From Flavobacterium proteolyticum (GTDB lineage Bacteria > Bacteroidota > Bacteroidia > Flavobacteriales > Flavobacteriaceae), in the NCBI RefSeq assembly GCF_015223105.1, contig NZ_JADFTZ010000001.1:620001-684000 (forward strand): DNA of 64,000 nucleotides, in the 5' to 3' direction. Made by a program: the position numbers and the translations under genes. Below are positions 8,049 to 16,813 of this stretch, piece after piece. The stretch's first letter is position 1; the number at the start of each line of letters is the position of its first letter. The notes below the pieces were generated by a model that did not search any database, was not told the origin of the DNA, and saw only the letters and a list, made by a program, of their open reading frames with translations.

Positions 8049-9839
8049 ATGGGTTTAGTTACTGCTAAAGAAGTTGCAAAAGCGATAAATGCTGACAAAT
8101 ATGGGGTTTTCGGGACTTTCTCGGGCTGGTTGCTCATGAAAGTGCTTAAGATTTCTACGCTGAACAAAATTTATGATAGAAACAAACATTTGAGTGAATT
8201 GGAGTTCTTAAATGCTATTTTAGATGAATTCCAAATCAAGTTTGAAATCCCTGAAGAAGATTTAAAACGTTTACCAAAAGACGGCGCTTATATTACCATA
8301 TCAAATCATCCACTTGGAGGAATTGATGGTATCTTACTATTGAAATTAATGCTTGAAAGAGAACCAAATTTCAAAATTATCGCCAACTTTTTATTGCACC
8401 GCATTGAACCGATGAAGCCGTACATCATGCCGGTAAATCCGTTTGAGAATCATAAAGATGCCAAATCGAGTGTAGTTGGAATCAAAGAAACATTGCGTCA
8501 TTTAAGTGATGGAAAACCACTAGGAATGTTTCCTGCGGGAGAAGTTTCTACTTATAAAGATGGTAAGTTAGTCGTTGATAAACCTTGGGAAGAAGGTGCA
8601 ATAAAAGTAATTAGAAAAGCACAAGTTCCAGTTGTACCTATCTATTTTCATGCTAAGAATAGTAAATTATTTTACTTCTTATCGAAGATTGATGACACGC
8701 TTAGAACAGCAAAATTACCAAGTGAGTTATTAACTCAAAAAGATAGAGTAATTAAAGTTCGTATTGGAAAACCTATTTCGGTAGCGGAACAAAACGAATA
8801 TCAGGATATTGAAAGTTATGGCGATTTCTTACGTAAGAAAACCTATATGCTTTCGAATGCTTTTGAAGATGAAAGCAAAATTAATTTACCAAAATTAACG
8901 ATTCCAAAACCTCCAAAGCAAATTGCTAAACCAGCCAATCACGAACAAATCCTGGAAGAGATGGCATGTTTAAAAAAAGGTGATTATCGCTTATTACAAA
9001 GTAAGAATTATGAAGTTTACTTCGTAACGGCTGATAAAATCCCAAACATTTTACATGAAATTGGACGTTTGCGCGAAATTACGTTTAGAGAAGTTGGTGA
9101 AGGAACCAACGAATCGTTAGATCTTGATGATTACGATAAATATTATCATCACATGTTTTTATGGGATGATGAAGCGCAATGTATTGCAGGAGCTTATAGA
9201 ATGGGATTAGGTTCGCATATTTATCCTCAACACGGAATAGATGGTTTTTATTTACATGAATTGTTCCGTTTTGAACCTGAATTGTATGATATGATGAGTA
9301 AATCTATCGAAATGGGTAGAGCCTTCATTATTAAAGAATACCAACAAAAACCAATGCCATTGTTCTTGTTATGGAAAGGAATTGTTCACACAACTTTACA
9401 TTATCCAGAACATAAATATTTAATTGGTGGCGTAAGTATTAGTAATCAATTCTCGGATTTTTCTAAATCGTTGATGATTGAATTTATGAAGTCGCATTAT
9501 TACGACCCATATGTTGCGCAATACGTTCACCCGAAAAAAGAATACAAAGTAAAACTAAAAGACGCCGACAAAGATTTCGTTTTCAACGAAACCGAAGCTG
9601 ATTTAAATAAATTTGACAAAATTATTGACGAAGTAGAACCAGGAAATTTACGTTTACCCGTTTTAATTAAAAAATACATCAAACAAAACGCTAGAGTGGT
9701 AGCTTTTAATGTGGACCCATTGTTTAATAATTCGGTAGACGGCTTAATGTACATCAAAATTGCCGATTTACCCGAAAGCACCGTAAAACCCGTTATGGAA
9801 GAATTTCAAGCGGAATTGGAAAGAAAAGAAAAAGGATAA
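8049..9839 (+). CDS. Bifunctional PlsC-GNAT acyltransferase, OlsF-like
   Basis: 596 residues made of two acyltransferase domains. About 60-270 is PlsC/lysophospholipid acyltransferase-like, with NHPLGGIDG where the His-Asp pair is separated by five residues instead of the usual four, and GMFPAGEVST as the following block. About 310-520 is a GNAT-like N-acyltransferase (HEIGRLREITFREVGEG, then AGAYRMGLG), of the type in OlsB and hemolysin-like proteins. Together this is the architecture of OlsF, which makes ornithine lipids, and of the glycine-lipid GlsB/GlsA pair of Bacteroidetes. I infer that it builds a diacylated amino-acid membrane lipid; the amino acid cannot be told. Confidence 0.8.
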   Translation: MGLVTAKEVAKAINADKYGVFGTFSGWLLMKVLKISTLNKIYDRNKHLSELEFLNAILDEFQIKFEIPEEDLKRLPKDGAYITISNHPLGGIDGILLLKLMLEREPNFKIIANFLLHRIEPMKPYIMPVNPFENHKDAKSSVVGIKETLRHLSDGKPLGMFPAGEVSTYKDGKLVVDKPWEEGAIKVIRKAQVPVVPIYFHAKNSKLFYFLSKIDDTLRTAKLPSELLTQKDRVIKVRIGKPISVAEQNEYQDIESYGDFLRKKTYMLSNAFEDESKINLPKLTIPKPPKQIAKPANHEQILEEMACLKKGDYRLLQSKNYEVYFVTADKIPNILHEIGRLREITFREVGEGTNESLDLDDYDKYYHHMFLWDDEAQCIAGAYRMGLGSHIYPQHGIDGFYLHELFRFEPELYDMMSKSIEMGRAFIIKEYQQKPMPLFLLWKGIVHTTLHYPEHKYLIGGVSISNQFSDFSKSLMIEFMKSHYYDPYVAQYVHPKKEYKVKLKDADKDFVFNETEADLNKFDKIIDEVEPGNLRLPVLIKKYIKQNARVVAFNVDPLFNNSVDGLMYIKIADLPESTVKPVMEEFQAELERKEKG

Positions 9840-9871
9840 AAAAAGGCTTACGAATTTGTAAGCCTTTTTTT
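9840..9871. terminator. Bidirectional terminator
   Basis: AAAAGGCTTAC (9841-9851) and GTAAGCCTTTTTTT (9858-9871) form a stem with a 6-nt loop and runs on both sides, between convergent genes. Serves both the OlsF-like gene and the DUF2752 gene. Confidence 0.88.
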
Positions 9872-10343
9872 ATTTCCAAATACTTTGTTGCACAATATCA
9901 TTCCAAGAATTTTCTTGAACAAAAAGAATTAATCTTATTATGTGATATCCAATTAGAAAAGCAGCTAAATAATAGGCTAATTTTCGATTATAAAACCATT
10001 TTCTAAAGTAGGTTTTCTTTGTTTTAAGTTCAACTAAAAAAAGAACGATAATAAAAAAACAAAAACCCACAACTAATGGTCCAAAAAGATGAAAACTCAA
10101 ACTTTTGAGCAAATTTCCATCATAAAAATAAACAATTGATTTTGTGATTCCGCATGACGGACAAGGAAAACCTGTTGTAGCTTTTAGTGGGCAAAAAGAC
10201 TGCTCTTTATCTAACGAATGATTGCTGTTTTGAAGCCATAAAAAAAAAGGTATTACAAGTGTTAAAATCGCACCTGTAATACCTAAAATTCTATTTAAAA
10301 TAAATTTTTTAATTGTATAATCTATTAATATCTCCTTGAACAA
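9870..10343 (-). CDS. DUF2752 membrane protein
   Basis: About 157 residues, with hydrophobic helices near residues 18-37, 70-98 and 120-142. The block CPLKATTGFPCPSCGIT is the diagnostic Cys-rich motif of DUF2752. The start is uncertain: no ATG is available, and the longest frame begins at a TTG at 10343, overlapping the upstream gene by 35 nt; AAGGAG lies just downstream of that TTG, so initiation could be later at a non-standard codon. Function unknown; paired with a DUF4234 protein. Confidence 0.7.
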   Translation of the reverse strand: MFKEILIDYTIKKFILNRILGITGAILTLVIPFFLWLQNSNHSLDKEQSFCPLKATTGFPCPSCGITKSIVYFYDGNLLKSLSFHLFGPLVVGFCFFIIVLFLVELKTKKTYFRKWFYNRKLAYYLAAFLIGYHIIRLILFVQENSWNDIVQQSIWK

Positions 10344-10695
10344 TCATAGCAGCTGCAAAAGGAAAAAACAAACCTAGAATAATTAATAAAGTAGATTGAT
10401 CCTTATTTAATTCTCCTGTTCTTTTGTATACATTTGGCAAACCATCTTTACCTAAAACGTAATAAAAATATAAATTTACAGGTAAACAACATCCAGAGAA
10501 AACAGCTACTGGCGTAGAAATCACTTCTCTGTTTGACACTGCGTTTATAACTTCTGCTACTTTTATATTCCAGTAGATTAAATACAATCCACAAGTTATA
10601 AAACTTAATAATAACACCATAATTGGGTCAACTTTGAATACCGGAATGTTGTTGTTTGGCTGATTCCAAGTCTCTTGTTGGTTAGTTACTTCCAT
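10309..10695 (-). CDS. DUF4234-type membrane protein
   Basis: 128 residues. A polar N-terminus (about 1-22) leads into three hydrophobic helices. The segment LLSFITCGLYLIYW matches DUF4234 family members, and GCCLP is a further Cys pair in the second helix region. No enzymatic motif seen. It overlaps the downstream DUF2752 gene and shares its promoter. Confidence 0.7.
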   Translation of the reverse strand: MEVTNQQETWNQPNNNIPVFKVDPIMVLLLSFITCGLYLIYWNIKVAEVINAVSNREVISTPVAVFSGCCLPVNLYFYYVLGKDGLPNVYKRTGELNKDQSTLLIILGLFFPFAAAMIVQGDINRLYN

Positions 10696-10729
10696 TTGTT
10701 TTTAGTTTTAGTTAGTTTTTACGAATATA

Positions 10730-10762
10730 TAAAAATATTACATATAAGTCTAACTTGTCAAA
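10730..10762 (-). promoter_or_regulatory. Promoter of the DUF4234-DUF2752 pair
   Basis: On the minus strand TTTG (10759-10762), 21-nt spacer, TATTTTTA (10730-10737). The -7 box matches seven of eight TAnnTTTG positions and the -33 box is exact. Confidence 0.45.
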
Positions 10763-10774
10763 TTTTGTTACAAA

Positions 10775-11728
10775 CTAATTTGCGTAAATAGCTTTTATTT
10801 TATCTACAATCGTTTGCGCTAATTTTTGATGACTTTCAAAAGTCCATCCTGCAATATGTGGTGTTAGTAATACATTTTCAGCTTGTAATAAATATTCGAA
10901 AGCGGCTGGTTTTTCACCTTCAAATAAAGTTTCGAAAGATAGTTTTTCGTATTCCAAAACATCTAAACCTGCGCCTAAAATTTTACCTGATTTCAATGCT
11001 TCAACTAAATCAGCTGTTACCACCGAATTTCCTCTTGCGGTATTAATCAACCAAAATGTTTTTTTAAATTGATTAATAAAATCAGCATTAATCATTTTAT
11101 CAGTTTCGGGTGTCCAAGGTGTGTGCAAACTTAAAACATCAGCTCTTTCTTGAAGTTCAGATAATGAAACTTGAGTAGCATTACTATCTCCCATATTCGG
11201 CAAGATATCAAGACACAAAACGGTTACATCAAATCCGCGAAGTTTCTTTGCGAAAGATTTTCCCATATTTCCATATCCAATAATCCCAACTGTTTTCCCT
11301 TCTAATTCATGTCCGCGATTGGCTTCACGTTTCCATTGACCCGATTTTACTTCGTTATTGGCTTTGTTCAAGTTATTAAAAAGTGATAATAACATTCCGA
11401 TAGCGTGTTCGCCAACAGCATTGGCATTCCCTTCTGGAGCCGCTATTAAATGAATTCCTTTCGCTGTAGCGTAATCACAATCGATACTTTCTAAACCAGC
11501 ACCAACTCGTGCTATGAATTGTAAATTAATAGCTTTATCTAAAAAGGTTTTGTCAATTTTAAAACGACTTCTAATGACAATTCCGTGATAATTTTCAATT
11601 TTAGCTTCTACTTCTTGTTTAGATGAAGTAAAATCAGCTTCGTTTTGAAAACCGGCTTGTTGTAATTGTTCCCAAAGCAAGGGATGATTACTATCTATGT
11701 GAAGTATTTTAATTTGGGATAAATTCAT
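10775..11728 (-). CDS. D-isomer-specific 2-hydroxyacid dehydrogenase
   Basis: 317 residues of the 2-hydroxyacid dehydrogenase family that includes phosphoglycerate dehydrogenase (SerA). Seen: N-terminal substrate domain, the NAD-binding GIIGYGNMGKSFAKKL (about 149-164), catalytic Arg in NTARGNSVV, the Glu region LDVLEYE, and catalytic His in LLTPHIAGWTFES. It lacks the C-terminal ACT domain of long SerA. It may be a 3-phosphoglycerate dehydrogenase or a reductase of another 2-ketoacid; neighbours do not decide. Confidence 0.85.
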   Translation of the reverse strand: MNLSQIKILHIDSNHPLLWEQLQQAGFQNEADFTSSKQEVEAKIENYHGIVIRSRFKIDKTFLDKAINLQFIARVGAGLESIDCDYATAKGIHLIAAPEGNANAVGEHAIGMLLSLFNNLNKANNEVKSGQWKREANRGHELEGKTVGIIGYGNMGKSFAKKLRGFDVTVLCLDILPNMGDSNATQVSLSELQERADVLSLHTPWTPETDKMINADFINQFKKTFWLINTARGNSVVTADLVEALKSGKILGAGLDVLEYEKLSFETLFEGEKPAAFEYLLQAENVLLTPHIAGWTFESHQKLAQTIVDKIKAIYAN

Positions 11729-11764
11729 GATTTTCTATTAAAATATAAAAGTACATAATTGATT

Positions 11765-11800
11765 CAAAAAAAATGAGGCCAATTTGACCTCATTCTTATT
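11765..11800 (-). terminator. Terminator of the envelope operon
   Basis: AATGAGG (11772-11778) pairs with CCTCATT (11788-11794); on the minus strand it is followed by a T run, directly after the EnvC-like gene. Confidence 0.82.
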
Positions 11801-13036
11801 TTATAAGTTTAACCAAGATTCTGGATTTAGTGTTGTCGTATTTTGTAATACTAAAAACTTAATTACTGCATTTCCTGATGAATCTGTATGAATTTTTCCG
11901 ATATTTTGTTTGATTGTCACTTTTTGTCCTTTGGTAACACTTACCGATGACAAGTTTAAGTAAACCGTAATAAAATCTCCGTGCTGAATATAAACTGCTT
12001 TATTATTTGCTGAAATTACCTGAACTTGTAACACTTCGCCACCAAAAACAGCTCTTGCCGAAGCACCAGGTTTAGTAGAAATTTCGACACCACTATTATG
12101 AATAGTCAAATTCTTATGAACTGGATGCGGTTGATCGCCATGTTTTAATGAAATATAACCATCAACTACTGGCCAAGGTAATTTTCCTTTATTCGCTTTA
12201 AAATTATCTGAAGCTACTTTCCCTTCTGCAGATAAAACAAACTTAGAAGCTGCAGTTGTTCCGGCTTTTGGAGCTGTAGTTCCTGACTTCTCTGCGTTAC
12301 GTTTGTTAGCAGCAGCAATTTCGGCAGCAATTAATTTTTTAATTTTTGCATCAATATCTTTTGCTTCTTTTTGCTTTTTGGTAATCTCAGCTGCTAATTT
12401 CTTTTTATCTTTTTGTATCGACTTAACTAAGCGTTCTTGCTCTTGTTTTTCTTTTTCTAACTCTTGCTTTTCTTTTTCAGTTTGTGCTAAAACAACTTCT
12501 TTTTCCTTTTTGCTTTCAGACAAACGTTTTTCGGCTTGTAATAATTTTGTTTGCTTGTCTTTAATTTCTTCACCTTGCATTTTTCTGAATCCTGCATATT
12601 GTTTCATGTATTGGATTCGTTTGTAAGCTTGGAGGAAATTCTCAGAGGAAAGAATAAACATAATTCTACTTTGCTCGTTTCTACTTTTATATGATTTTAC
12701 AATCATTTTTTCGTAGTCTTCTTTTAGCACTTTTAATTCTCTATTTAACTTGTTCATTTCTAACTGAGTTAAATAAATTTCATCGCTCAAAATTCGAGTT
12801 TGCTTTGCGGTTGTATTCAATAACTTTTGTCGTAATTGAATCAACTGTTTTTGCTGATTAATTTGGGTTAAAACCGATTTCTCTTTCTTCTTCTCGGTTT
12901 CTAAACGCGATTTATTTTCTGAAATTTCTTTCAGAATTTGTGCTTTGCGCTCTTCTAACTTTTGCTGTTCAGAAGGTTGAGCAAAACATAGGCTTGTAAT
13001 GAAAAAGAAAAATACGATTTTAATGAATTGGTTCAT
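11801..13036 (-). CDS. EnvC-like murein hydrolase activator, degenerate M23 domain
   Basis: 411 residues: signal peptide (cleavage near FAQ), a long coiled coil (about 20-240), a Thr/Ala-rich linker, and a C-terminal LytM/M23 domain (about 285-411). The metal-binding residues of active M23 enzymes are altered: HNSGVE where HxGxD is expected, and NAVIKFLV where HLHFE is expected. By analogy with EnvC, this argues for an activator of cell-wall amidases in division rather than an enzyme. Last gene of the operon starting with the flippase, before a strong terminator. Confidence 0.87.
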   Translation of the reverse strand: MNQFIKIVFFFFITSLCFAQPSEQQKLEERKAQILKEISENKSRLETEKKKEKSVLTQINQQKQLIQLRQKLLNTTAKQTRILSDEIYLTQLEMNKLNRELKVLKEDYEKMIVKSYKSRNEQSRIMFILSSENFLQAYKRIQYMKQYAGFRKMQGEEIKDKQTKLLQAEKRLSESKKEKEVVLAQTEKEKQELEKEKQEQERLVKSIQKDKKKLAAEITKKQKEAKDIDAKIKKLIAAEIAAANKRNAEKSGTTAPKAGTTAASKFVLSAEGKVASDNFKANKGKLPWPVVDGYISLKHGDQPHPVHKNLTIHNSGVEISTKPGASARAVFGGEVLQVQVISANNKAVYIQHGDFITVYLNLSSVSVTKGQKVTIKQNIGKIHTDSSGNAVIKFLVLQNTTTLNPESWLNL

Positions 13037-13082
13037 GCAATAAGGATTTTTACAAAGGTAGTTTTTTTACTTAAATAAAAAA

Positions 13083-13847
13083 TTAATTGATTTCAACCGC
13101 AGTGTAACCACTAGGTACTGAATAAGGATAACTCAAATTCTCATTAAATGTTGTGTTCTTATATTCAATATCAATTGCTATTTTGTCTTTTTGTTCCGCT
13201 TTAATATTGATTTCGTTTGGTAAAAACATACCTTTATCTTCTTTGTACGAAGGATAACGAATTTCTAAATTTCGGTTTTTACTAGCTTGATTTATCGTTT
13301 CTTTTTTCAACAAATAATTAGCGCCCTCAAAATAAAATTCTTTTGCAACATCAGAATCATTTGGCAACGACAACTTAAACATTTTCTCTACGACTTCAGA
13401 AATCCATTTATCTTTTGTTAAATCGTCAATTGCTTTCCCAAGAAATAAATTCTGTACTTTTTGAAAATCTAAATCAGTACCCAACCAATTACTTAACATA
13501 CTAAAATCGCCTTCAAAATACGTATTATTTATTTTTTCATAATAACTTACTTTGGTTGGAGTAATCATTGCTTTTGCCATTGGAATTCCTAAGAACTTAA
13601 TGTTTATCCAAATGATTTCGTCTTTTTTGATGCGAATATCGGCATTCATAGAATGAGATTGTTTCGCATCTTCGTATTTGGCGTTTGCTCTGATATTTAG
13701 CGTAGTAAAATCGTGTTCATTTTTATAATGACCATTGATGACTTTTGAAACTTCGGTATTTTCATTTGCAGCGGCTGTAGTAACGGATTGCTTTGATTTA
13801 CATCCGATTAAAAAAACGATTAAAAAGGCTGATATAATTGACTTCAT
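13083..13847 (-). CDS. DUF4292 lipoprotein
   Basis: 254 residues with a lipoprotein signal (FLIGCKSKQS, Cys about 16). The body is beta-rich with IRIKKDEIIWINIKFLGIP and SYYEKINNTYFEGD, matching DUF4292, a Bacteroidetes family with a LolA/LolB-like look. Probably outer-membrane or periplasmic. It starts directly where the TPR gene stops, 46 nt before the EnvC-like gene. Confidence 0.85.
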   Translation of the reverse strand: MKSIISAFLIVFLIGCKSKQSVTTAAANENTEVSKVINGHYKNEHDFTTLNIRANAKYEDAKQSHSMNADIRIKKDEIIWINIKFLGIPMAKAMITPTKVSYYEKINNTYFEGDFSMLSNWLGTDLDFQKVQNLFLGKAIDDLTKDKWISEVVEKMFKLSLPNDSDVAKEFYFEGANYLLKKETINQASKNRNLEIRYPSYKEDKGMFLPNEINIKAEQKDKIAIDIEYKNTTFNENLSYPYSVPSGYTAVEIN

Positions 13848-15215
13848 TTATTTTTGTAATTGCTTTAATTTGTTGGTATACGTTTCTTTTTTTGCATTAT
13901 CATTCAAATTCTCGCAACTGATAATTAATTGTTTGTAAAAATTAACATTGAAACGATTGTTGTAAATTCCAGATTCTGACGGATTAAATTCAACAACAAA
14001 ATCCAAGCCATTTTCTAAAATATTCTTTGCTTTTTTATATTCTTTAAGTTGATTGTATCCTAAACCGGCATAAAAATAAAACCCAACTTGAGTAGGAAAT
14101 GACTCCAAATATTCTTCTGCTTTCTTAGTTACTGATTGAAAATCTTGCTTCTGAATTAAAACTTCTAAATTCAATTCCATAGCTTCTAGGTCATTGGAAT
14201 TTCTTTTAATTCCTTTCTCAAAATATTTCGTCGCATTTTCTAAATCATTCTTTTTCCAGAAAAATTTTGCCACTTCTTTTGCTACATTAATTTCTTTGTC
14301 GTTATCAAAATACGGAATTGCTTTGTCAATATCTTTTAAATAAGTTGGATTTTTAACAGCAAAAATTAAAAACTCATTAAAAACACGATGTTTGATTTTT
14401 AAATCCATTCTATCGTTGTCCAAAACTTTGAACATCGATTTAGAAGCATTTTCACCATCGTTATTATTCAAATGGAATTTTACCAAACTTACGTGTGCCC
14501 AATCGGAATTTGGAATTTCTTTTTCCAATTGTTTTGCCACTTCAAAAGCTTTATCTTCTTGATTGAAACTCGTATACAAAACAATCAAATCGATATAATT
14601 TTGTTCTACTTTTGGATTCTTTTTAATCGCTTCTTCTAATTGTTCTTTCTGTGGTTTTGTATAATCATTCGATTCTTGAATCTTCAATTTATAGAATTCC
14701 ATGGTGCTGGTCAACTTGGATTTCGATTCCATGTTTTTCAACAATTCCAAGGCTTTCGTGTGTTGATTTGTGTTCATGTAAAGCGATACCAAATCTTCTT
14801 TCATGTTAGCATCAAACTCAATTAATTTCTCTACAATAGGAATTGATTTTTGGTAATCTTTCGTTTGATAATACACGTCGTATAATCCGTTCCAATACCA
14901 ACGTTGTTTGTTGTCTAACTCCACTGCTTTTTTGAAAGCATTTTCTGCATCAACATAATTTTTTAGGCTCAAATAATTCTTGCCTAATTCATATTGAAAA
15001 GAAGCATTTTTAGGTTCTTTTTCAATACATTTTTGAATCGCCACAATCGCTTTATCGTAATTTTCGATGCCGCGTTGTTTCACAGCTTCGTAAAAATTAT
15101 TTTCCAATTGGTCATCCACCAAAGCAATTGTATCGGGGTTTTCTTGCGCGAACAAGTGATTCCCAAAACTAAAAAGCAGGAACGCCAAAAAAGCTATGTG
15201 TTTTTTCTTTATCAT
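13848..15215 (-). CDS. TPR-repeat periplasmic protein
   Basis: 455 residues with a signal peptide (cleavage near LFAQ) and about ten helix-turn-helix TPR-like units, for example NASFQYELGKNYLSLKNYVD and FKKAVELDNKQRWYWNGL. No catalytic motif. TPR proteins at this place between the NDP-sugar transferase and the DUF4292 gene recur in Flavobacteriaceae as I recall, pointing to an envelope-biogenesis role. No gap to either neighbour. Confidence 0.8.
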   Translation of the reverse strand: MIKKKHIAFLAFLLFSFGNHLFAQENPDTIALVDDQLENNFYEAVKQRGIENYDKAIVAIQKCIEKEPKNASFQYELGKNYLSLKNYVDAENAFKKAVELDNKQRWYWNGLYDVYYQTKDYQKSIPIVEKLIEFDANMKEDLVSLYMNTNQHTKALELLKNMESKSKLTSTMEFYKLKIQESNDYTKPQKEQLEEAIKKNPKVEQNYIDLIVLYTSFNQEDKAFEVAKQLEKEIPNSDWAHVSLVKFHLNNNDGENASKSMFKVLDNDRMDLKIKHRVFNEFLIFAVKNPTYLKDIDKAIPYFDNDKEINVAKEVAKFFWKKNDLENATKYFEKGIKRNSNDLEAMELNLEVLIQKQDFQSVTKKAEEYLESFPTQVGFYFYAGLGYNQLKEYKKAKNILENGLDFVVEFNPSESGIYNNRFNVNFYKQLIISCENLNDNAKKETYTNKLKQLQK

Positions 15216-16226
15216 CTATTCTAAAACCGAATAATCTCCGATACTAATACTTGTAAAATTGCCATCAAAACTAGCATGATTTCCTATCATTGCGTTATCT
15301 AAATTGGCATTTTTAATATGTGCGTGAGTTTGAATCAAACTATTTTTTATAGTAGAATCAATCACGTGACATCCTTTCCCTAATGAAACATTTGGTCCAA
15401 CCGTAGCATTAATCAACACTACATCTTCACCAATATAACATGGAGGAATAATAGTTGAATTCTCTAATTTCACATCGTAATCAACTAAATGTTCGCCATC
15501 GTTATGTAAAAAACCTAACATTCTTGTGTTGGTTTCTACTGTAACGTCTTTATTTCCACAATCCATCCACTCGTCTACTTGTCCTGGTACAAATTTCATG
15601 CCTTTTGCCATCATTTGTTTGATACCATCGTTGATTTGGTATTCGCCACCATGGATAATGTTGTTGTCTAACACCGATTGTAATTCGTTTTTCAACACCG
15701 CAATATCTTTGAAATAGTAAATTCCTATAACTGCTAAATCCGACACGAATTCTTTTGGTTTCTCTACTAATTCGATGATTTCGCCATTATCATTTAAGTT
15801 TACCACACCAAAAGCTTCTGGTTGATCCACTTGTTTTACCCAAATTACGCTATCCGCAGTAGTGTCCAAATCAAAATCGGCACGAATTAACGTATCCGCA
15901 TAAGCAATAACTGCTGGACCTTCCAATGAATCTTTCGCACACATTATCGCATGACCAGTTCCTAATGCTTCGTTTTGATAATAAATCGTCCCTCTTGCGC
16001 CTAACTTTTGAGCAATCGCAATTAAATCTTCTTCTACTTTTTTACCAAAACTTTCATGAATAATAAAAGCTACTTCGTCTATTTTCTGATTTAAAACACC
16101 AGCAATATCTTCCACTAAACGGTGAACAATTGGTTTTCCAGCAACTGGAATTAATGGTTTTGGAACAGTTAAGGTATGTGGGCGAAGGCGTGAACCACGA
16201 CCTGCCATAGGTACGATTATTTTCAT
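15216..16226 (-). CDS. Sugar-phosphate nucleotidyltransferase
   Basis: 336 residues. The nucleotide-binding signature MAGRGSRLRPHTLTVPKPL at the N-terminus and VEKPKE (about 137-142) place it with NDP-sugar pyrophosphorylases (glucose-1-phosphate thymidylyl/uridylyltransferase type). The C-terminal third is a left-handed beta-helix with hexapeptide-like repeats (GEDVVLINATVGPNVSLGKG). It would supply activated sugar for envelope polysaccharide, consistent with the flippase at the head of the operon. Sugar and nucleotide identity not determinable. Confidence 0.88.
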   Translation of the reverse strand: MKIIVPMAGRGSRLRPHTLTVPKPLIPVAGKPIVHRLVEDIAGVLNQKIDEVAFIIHESFGKKVEEDLIAIAQKLGARGTIYYQNEALGTGHAIMCAKDSLEGPAVIAYADTLIRADFDLDTTADSVIWVKQVDQPEAFGVVNLNDNGEIIELVEKPKEFVSDLAVIGIYYFKDIAVLKNELQSVLDNNIIHGGEYQINDGIKQMMAKGMKFVPGQVDEWMDCGNKDVTVETNTRMLGFLHNDGEHLVDYDVKLENSTIIPPCYIGEDVVLINATVGPNVSLGKGCHVIDSTIKNSLIQTHAHIKNANLDNAMIGNHASFDGNFTSISIGDYSVLE

Positions 16227-16239
16227 GGTATCTTTTTAT

Positions 16240-16285
16240 TTTAAACGCTAAGCTTGCAAAGGTTTTTCGCAAAGTTCGCTATGAT
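16240..16285. repeat. CGCAAAG-type intergenic repeat
   Basis: Contains AAACGCTAAGCTTGCAAAGG followed by TTTTTCGCAAAGTTCGCTA. It shares GTTTTTCGCAAAG and AACGC with the inverted repeats around the GxxExxY gene (35957-35987 and 36423-36451). It lies in the 151-nt gap between the nucleotidyltransferase and dut genes. Confidence 0.6.
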
Positions 16286-16309
16286 TATATTTTTGATGTT
16301 TTTCTGAAC

Positions 16310-16378
16310 AAATTATTCTGAACACTGCGACTTCGCGCAGTCTGACAAACTGTTAACTGCGACTGAACACTGAACACT
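16310..16378. repeat. CTGAACACTG-type intergenic repeat
   Basis: Contains CTGAACACTGCGAC and, further on, ACTGAACACTGAACACTT running up to the dut stop. Same unit as in the gaps at 4882-4949 and 34828-34861. Confidence 0.55.
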
Positions 16379-16812
16379 TATTTCACTCCCGTACTACCAA
16401 AACCACCTTCTCCTCTTGAAGTTTCTGATAATTCAGTTACTTCAATCCATTCCGCGCGTTCGTGTTTGGCAATGATTAATTGAGCGATGCGTTCTCCGTT
16501 TTCGATTACGAAATCTTCATTGGATAAATTTACTAAAATCACACCGATTTCTCCACGGTAATCAGCATCAACTGTTCCTGGTGAATTTAACACGGTGATT
16601 CCTTTTTTGGCTGCTAAACCGCTTCTTGGTCGAACTTGCGCTTCGTAACCGATTGGTAATTCAATGAAAAGTCCAGTTTTTACGATGGTTCTTTCTAATG
16701 ATTTTAAAGTGATTGGTTCTGAAATATTGGCGCGTAAATCCATTCCTGCCGAAGCGATAGTTTCGTAGTTAGGTAACTCGTGATTGGATTTATTGATAAT
16801 TTTGATTTGCAT
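16378..16812 (-). CDS. dut: dUTP diphosphatase
   Basis: 144 residues, typical for trimeric dUTPase, which hydrolyses dUTP to dUMP and PPi. All five motifs are visible: [10 protein letters not shown] (1), [10 protein letters not shown] (2), [16 protein letters not shown] (3), [11 protein letters not shown] (4) and the C-terminal [10 protein letters not shown] (5). It starts one base after the flippase gene stop, so it is cotranscribed with it. Confidence 0.97.
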   Translation of the reverse strand: MQIKIINKSNHELPNYETIASAGMDLRANISEPITLKSLERTIVKTGLFIELPIGYEAQVRPRSGLAAKKGITVLNSPGTVDADYRGEIGVILVNLSNEDFVIENGERIAQLIIAKHERAEWIEVTELSETSRGEGGFGSTGVK

Positions 16813-16813
16813 A

